Assembly: GCA_046483025.1 (NCBI GenBank)
Contig: JAWODZ010000038.1
Coordinates: 1-8,736, forward strand
DNA length: 8,736 nucleotides
Reading direction: 5' to 3'
Source of the DNA: CAYUAG01 sp046483025
Lineage (GTDB): Bacteria > Zhuqueibacterota > QNDG01 > CAYUAG01
Below are positions 4,629-8,736 of the stretch, piece by piece. The notes beneath the pieces were generated by a model. That model was not told the DNA's origin and did no database searches. It was given only the letters and a program-made list of their open reading frames with translations. Numbering within the stretch: the stretch's first letter is position 1; every line of letters begins with the position of its first letter. The position numbers were made by a program, and so were the translations under genes.

Positions 4629-7172
4629 ATGAAATTATTATTTTTATTATTTACTACCGGATTTTTTTTCTCACTGACCTCTCCGTTACTTTTTTCATTT
4701 TCAAAAACAGATAAAGTTGATATCAGGTTAAATGAAAATTGGAAGTTTCATCAGGAGGGTGATAACAAATGGCATCCTGCCTCTGTACCAGGATGTATTC
4801 ATATGGATCTTTATAAAAATGAGATCATAGGCGATCCTTTTTATAAAAGTAATGAGGATTCTGTCCAGTGGATTGAGAAAGAAAACTGGATATATGAAAA
4901 TAAATTTAAAGTCAGTGATGAAACTTTAACCATGGATCATATTTTTTTATATTTTAATGGACTCGATACTTATACAGATATATTTGTTAATGACAGTCTG
5001 GTATTGAAGACAGATAATATGTTCAGAGAATGGAGGGTTGAGTGCAGAGATATTTTAAAACAGGGAGAGAACCGGATCAAGATTAAATTTTATTCACCAG
5101 TGATAAAAGATTCAGTTAAGGCTTCCCGGTTGAGTTATACCCTTCCGGATAACAGAGTGTTTACCAGAAAAGCACCGTATCACTATGGTTGGGATTGGGG
5201 GCCTCGTTTTGTAACCATGGGGATTTGGAGACCTGTTGTTTTAAAAGCCTGGAACCAAGCGGTCATTGAAGATCTACACATATATCAGAAAAAGCTCACT
5301 GAAAACAGAGCTTTTCTGACTGCTTATTTTCAAATACAGGCAATTAGGAGCCTGAATGTTGATATTTCCCTGATAAATGAGAAGATAAATACAGTATTAG
5401 CGGATTCAGTTTTTTCGTTAAAAGAAGGGAACAACAAATTTGACATGAATTTCAGTATTCCTGATCCTCAATTATGGTGGTGTAATGGTCTGGGAGAACA
5501 ATATCTTTATAGTGTAAAAGGAGAATTAAAATTACATGGGAAAACAATTGATACAATAAATGAAAGAATGGGAATAAGATCTGTTGAAATTGTAGAAGAA
5601 AAAGATTCGGTTGGAAGCAGTTTTAAAGTGGTATTAAACGGAGTTCCTGTTTTTATGAAGGGAGCAAATTATATTCCTCAGGATAGTTTTCTTCCCCGAG
5701 TGACAAAGAAAAGATATGAAAATATTATACAAGCAGCTGTAGAAGCTAATATGAATATGCTCCGGGTATGGGGAGGTGGTATATACGAGAATGATCTGTT
5801 CTATGATTTATGTGATGAAAACGGAATACTCGTATGGCAGGATTTTATGTTTGCCTGTGCTGTGTATCCTGGTGATACAGCTTTTTTGGAAAATGTTGAA
5901 AAAGAAGCCGTTCAGAATATAAAAAGGCTGCGAAATCATCCCTGTATTGCTCTGTGGTGCGGAAATAATGAAATTGATGAGGCCTGGCATAACTGGGGAT
6001 GGCAGGAACAATATGGATATTCTGATAAGGATTCTGCTGAGATCTGGCATAATTATTTAAAAATTTTTCATGATGTGTTGCCAGATGCAGTTAAAAAATT
6101 TGATCCGGGACGATTTTACTGGCCTTCTTCTCCTAAAATCGGATGGGGGAGGGAGCAAAGTCTCAGAGAAGGAGATTGTCATTACTGGGGAGTATGGTGG
6201 GGAAGAGAACCTTTTTCTGTGTATGAAGAAAAAGTAGGAAGATTTATGTCAGAGTATGGTTTTCAGGCTATTCCATCCCTTAAAACAATTCAGAAATTTA
6301 CTGATTCGGCGGGAATGAATTTGCAATCAGAATCAATGCAAACGCATCAAAAACATCCGTTTGGATATGAGCTGATTAAAGAATATATAGAGCGTGATTA
6401 TAAGGTTCCCGGGGAATTCAAATCTTACATCTATATCAGCCAGCTTTTACAGAGAGATGGTATTGTAAAAGCAATTGAAGCACACAGACGGGCAAAGCCC
6501 TATTGTATGGGAACGCTTTACTGGCAGCTCAATGACTGTTGGCCGGTGGTTTCCTGGTCCAGTGTGGATTACTATGGAATATGGAAAGCACTCCATTACG
6601 GAGTAAAGAATGCGTACCAAGATATTCTTATTTCTCCGGTAAGGGAAGATGAATTAATAAAAGTCCACATTGTTTCAGATAAACTGGAAAGCTTGACAGG
6701 GGAGTTAAGGCTTTGTCTCTTAACCTTTTCCGGGGAGTGTTTATGGGAAAAGAGTGTTATCACTGACATACAAGAAAACAGTAGTAAGGTCTATTTTTCT
6801 ATACCAATTGACAGTTTACTGAAAAATGGAAATAAAAAGGAATTTGTTCTTACCTGTTCTTTACACAAGGAACAGCAGACAATTGCTGAGAATAACTTTT
6901 TCTTTGTTTCCCCTAAAGATTTATATTTAGATAACCCTGATATTAGTTATGAAGTTAAAAGAACAAGCAAAGGATATTCTTTGGATTTGACGTGTACTTC
7001 TTTAGCCAAAGATATATTTCTTTCTGTGGATAATAGTGATGGATTTTTTACAGATAATTATTTTGATTTAATACCAGGTGAAAGAAAAACGGTTGAATTT
7101 CGGTGTGAGGTGCCTGTTAAAAATTTTAAAGATAGATTGACAGTAGTATCTCTAACTGATATTAATAAATAG
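4629..7172 (+). CDS. Exported beta-mannosidase, glycoside hydrolase family 2
   Basis: This 847-residue enzyme should remove terminal beta-linked mannose from mannan-derived oligosaccharides or N-glycan cores. Residues 1-25 form a Sec signal peptide (Lys2, then MKLLFLLFTTGFFFSL-type hydrophobic core). There is no lipobox cysteine, so it is probably periplasmic or secreted. The N-terminal sugar-binding jelly roll spans about 30-210 (WKFHQEGDNKWHPASVPG, then HYGWDWGPRF). An Ig-like domain follows to about 320. The TIM barrel spans about 320-650 and contains LRVWGGGIYENDLFYDLCDE, WQDFMFACAVYP, the acid/base Glu448 in CGNNEIDEAW and the nucleophile Glu542 in MSEYGFQA. Their spacing is close to that recalled for the Bacteroides enzyme. 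C-terminal beta domains complete it (NDCWPVVSWSS at about 636-646, then to 847). AAGGA at 4614-4618 supports the start. The gene stands alone, with no transporter or other mannan genes in view. Confidence 0.95.
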   Translation: MKLLFLLFTTGFFFSLTSPLLFSFSKTDKVDIRLNENWKFHQEGDNKWHPASVPGCIHMDLYKNEIIGDPFYKSNEDSVQWIEKENWIYENKFKVSDETLTMDHIFLYFNGLDTYTDIFVNDSLVLKTDNMFREWRVECRDILKQGENRIKIKFYSPVIKDSVKASRLSYTLPDNRVFTRKAPYHYGWDWGPRFVTMGIWRPVVLKAWNQAVIEDLHIYQKKLTENRAFLTAYFQIQAIRSLNVDISLINEKINTVLADSVFSLKEGNNKFDMNFSIPDPQLWWCNGLGEQYLYSVKGELKLHGKTIDTINERMGIRSVEIVEEKDSVGSSFKVVLNGVPVFMKGANYIPQDSFLPRVTKKRYENIIQAAVEANMNMLRVWGGGIYENDLFYDLCDENGILVWQDFMFACAVYPGDTAFLENVEKEAVQNIKRLRNHPCIALWCGNNEIDEAWHNWGWQEQYGYSDKDSAEIWHNYLKIFHDVLPDAVKKFDPGRFYWPSSPKIGWGREQSLREGDCHYWGVWWGREPFSVYEEKVGRFMSEYGFQAIPSLKTIQKFTDSAGMNLQSESMQTHQKHPFGYELIKEYIERDYKVPGEFKSYIYISQLLQRDGIVKAIEAHRRAKPYCMGTLYWQLNDCWPVVSWSSVDYYGIWKALHYGVKNAYQDILISPVREDELIKVHIVSDKLESLTGELRLCLLTFSGECLWEKSVITDIQENSSKVYFSIPIDSLLKNGNKKEFVLTCSLHKEQQTIAENNFFFVSPKDLYLDNPDISYEVKRTSKGYSLDLTCTSLAKDIFLSVDNSDGFFTDNYFDLIPGERKTVEFRCEVPVKNFKDRLTVVSLTDINK

Positions 7173-7600
7173 TTTCATACTGTTAGAGGAAGATTTTTAT
7201 AGTAAAAGTGATTTATTATTAATGTAAAAAAATAATTGAAAATGAAGAATAGAAACAAGGAACCACAGAATCACAACGAGAATCGATAAAGAAAATTATA
7301 AAAAAGTATAAAAATTTTTTAGTGACTCTTGCGTTTAATTATTTATTCTATCCACGAAATTTAGTTGTTTTATTTATTTTTTTAAAATATTCATTACATT
7401 CAAAAGATTTCATAATTAAATGCACCGTTTAGTATTGAAATGGGTGTATGGTAACCACTATTATGACAATTTTCCTCCCAACATGTTATCACTATTAAAT
7501 TTAATTGATTATTAAGGATTTACGCTGGATTTTTTATGTTACCTTAATTTTTTCAAATAATTACACTTTTAGCCATTTATGGTATACCCTTTGCTTATAA
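7173..7600. other. Long AT-rich non-coding stretch after the mannosidase gene
   Basis: Both strands lack a coding frame that looks like a protein. A hand count of 7321-7380 gives 14 G/C in 60, well below the genes around it. The stretch contains the imperfect inverted-repeat element at 7261-7336 and a weak hairpin at 7511-7553 (ATTAAGG 7511-7517 with CCTTAAT 7542-7548, a 24-base loop, then a T-run). That hairpin could be a poor terminator for the mannosidase transcript. The strand-specific promoter of the next gene begins at its right end. Confidence 0.6.
7261..7336. repeat. Imperfect inverted-repeat intergenic element
   Basis: The left end AACCACAGAATCAC (7261-7274) matches the reverse complement of 7323-7336 (AACGCAAGAGTCAC) at 10 of 14 positions. 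Between them lies an A/T core whose TAAAAAA (7299-7305) pairs with TTTTTTA (7315-7321). The ends resemble the ACCACAGAG-type ends of intergenic palindromes I recall from environmental bacterial genomes. Without other copies to compare, this stays a candidate repeat, perhaps an old miniature element. Confidence 0.4.
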
Positions 7601-7601
7601 T
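7596..7601 (+). promoter_or_regulatory. Perfect TATAAT -10 element before the surface-protein gene
   Basis: TATAAT at 7596-7601 is an exact -10 consensus, with TG three bases upstream of it. No convincing -35 hexamer lies at 16-18 bases. Just downstream, AAGTTTAAACTT (7625-7636) is a perfect 12-bp palindrome in the probable 5' leader, followed by a Shine-Dalgarno-like AAAGGA at 7645-7650. Its position about 45 bases before that site makes it the best promoter candidate for the large exported protein. Confidence 0.5.
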
Positions 7602-7722
7602 AAAAGTGAGCTCAAGAAGTTGAAAAGTTTAAACTTAGAATTAAAAAGGATCCTTAAACATTAGAACAAACCATGTAAAAAAAATTCATAATTCTGTTCA
7701 TTCCGCACTCATTCCTCTTACC

Positions 7723-8736
7723 TTGAACTCGTTGTTCAAGGTTGTTGTTTTTTTGATGCTGATTTTCATATCAGCCATCCCTTACAATGGCTTCTCTCAG
7801 GAATCCTGGGGTCAGAACTGGATCCCGATGGTGGGTTCTGACTGGGATTATATGACTGATCCGACCGGTGATCATAGCCCCGAATCCGTGGATGTGGTCA
7901 ACAATAGTTTACCGCTCTGTTGTTATTATGCATCTTCCGGTTCCAGTGTTTTTTTTCGTATGGCACTGAGCGGTGATCCGATCAATAATAAAGACGAATT
8001 GAAACAATATGCCTGGATGGTTCAGATTGATGTGGCTGATGATGGCAATTCTGATATTGATGTAACATTGCGAGCTGAAGGTATCTCTGAAAGATTAAGA
8101 ACCTATAATGGTTCAGGCGGAGTTCTCTGGAATGTAGACAACCCTATCAGCGCCGGCTATGTTCGGGCTTATCAGAGCGGCAGTATCTGGTATCTGGAAA
8201 TGCAGGCACCTTATTCAGCCTTAGGAGGTATTACCCGGAATACACCAGTTCGTTTTTTCCTTCATACTTCCACCACAGAATCCAATGCCATCAAAGATGC
8301 GACTGTGTCGTCAACTACCATCGCAGGCGGATTTGAACAATCCGGTACCACCACTCTGGGAGGAGACGGAGGGTATGGTTTTATGTTTGATTCAGAAGAC
8401 CCTGATCCTTATTCCACTGCAGGTTCCTATAACAGTGGTGAGCTGGTGTATATCGAAGGATACGGCTGGCCCAGTTCCACTACCTTGAATGTGCGTATCA
8501 AAAATTCCAGCGGCTCTGTCATGTGGTCCGGAACCGTCAGTTCAGACGGAAGCGGTAATGTGGCTTCCACCCTGAGCTGGACTGTGGATTATTCGGCCGC
8601 TTCCGGTATCTATACCATCAGTGTACAGAGTCCAAAAGACGGTCTGTATTACGATTATGATGATTTTACTGTGGTTCAGCTTATGGAACCGGAGATCAAT
8701 GTGGTGGGAAACAGTGTGACCATTGCAGACGGAGAT
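7723..8736 (+). CDS. Large exported surface protein, N-terminal part (runs off window)
   Basis: The frame is open from 7645 to the right edge, giving at least 338 residues from TTG 7723. A signal peptide is clear: MNSLFK, then VVVFLMLIFISA, then a likely cut after GFSQ before ESWGQNW. The mature part is rich in Ser, Thr, Gly, Tyr and Trp and looks like stacked beta domains. Residues about 105-190 (WMVQIDVADDGNSDIDVTLR..., YLEMQAPYSALGG) recall a CBM9/DOMON-like sheet. About 230-320 is an Ig-like unit (SGELVYIEGYGWPSSTTLNV). The last 16 residues, PEINVVGNSVTIADGD, match the beginning of the choice-of-anchor D domain. The start is uncertain: ATG 7673 is followed at once by TAA and lies out of frame, TTG 7723 lacks a Shine-Dalgarno sequence, and ATT 7660 lies nine bases after AAAGGA. 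GC is near 50% in parts, higher than in its neighbours. The ligand is unknown. Confidence 0.75.
   Translation, partial: MNSLFKVVVFLMLIFISAIPYNGFSQESWGQNWIPMVGSDWDYMTDPTGDHSPESVDVVNNSLPLCCYYASSGSSVFFRMALSGDPINNKDELKQYAWMVQIDVADDGNSDIDVTLRAEGISERLRTYNGSGGVLWNVDNPISAGYVRAYQSGSIWYLEMQAPYSALGGITRNTPVRFFLHTSTTESNAIKDATVSSTTIAGGFEQSGTTTLGGDGGYGFMFDSEDPDPYSTAGSYNSGELVYIEGYGWPSSTTLNVRIKNSSGSVMWSGTVSSDGSGNVASTLSWTVDYSAASGIYTISVQSPKDGLYYDYDDFTVVQLMEPEINVVGNSVTIADGD

Noticed and set aside
5808..6050. Minus-strand ORF inside the mannosidase gene
   Set aside because: It lies wholly inside the catalytic-domain coding sequence and has no features of its own.
8285..8488. Plus-strand ORF of 67 codons in another frame of the surface-protein gene
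   Set aside because: The long continuous frame with signal peptide and beta domains accounts for this stretch.

Overview
The window is an AT-rich bacterial segment (roughly one-third GC by eye over most of it). Genes are preceded by recognisable Shine-Dalgarno sequences. No rRNA, tRNA, CRISPR array, transposase or phage structural gene was found. A DUF39/COG1900 homocysteine-biosynthesis protein followed by a NIL-ferredoxin points to an anaerobe that makes homocysteine from aspartate semialdehyde and sulfide. The exported beta-mannosidase and the large exported protein reaching a choice-of-anchor-D-like motif suggest a polysaccharide-using bacterium, perhaps of the FCB superphylum or a spirochaete. 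That taxonomic guess is inference only.

Left part (1-2750): the 3' end of an acidic TPR-protein gene closes with a clear intrinsic terminator. A promoter-like site then leads into the DUF39 gene and, 94 bases on, the small NIL/2x[4Fe-4S] ferredoxin gene. These two genes are the best-understood unit here. A long AT-rich two-part hairpin follows them.

Middle part (2750-4630): this is a patch of gene decay. A minus-strand gene of about 185 codons is broken by at least one stop and two frame changes. A nitroreductase gene has lost its middle. An FmdB-type zinc-ribbon gene has a one-base frame break at an A-run. The pentapeptide-repeat gene in their midst is intact. A perfect 12-bp inverted repeat with a Fur-family-like 7-1-7 core lies directly before the nitroreductase remnant.

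Right part (4630-8736): an intact, exported GH2 beta-mannosidase with both catalytic glutamates is followed by about 550 bases of very AT-rich non-coding DNA. That stretch holds an imperfect inverted-repeat element, a weak hairpin and a perfect TATAAT. The window ends inside a large exported surface protein of visibly higher GC, whose start codon is problematic.

No convincing new multi-gene system is visible. The most informative features are the decay patch, including a plausible short-repeat deletion in the nitroreductase gene, the palindrome in front of it, and the unusual start of the surface-protein gene.
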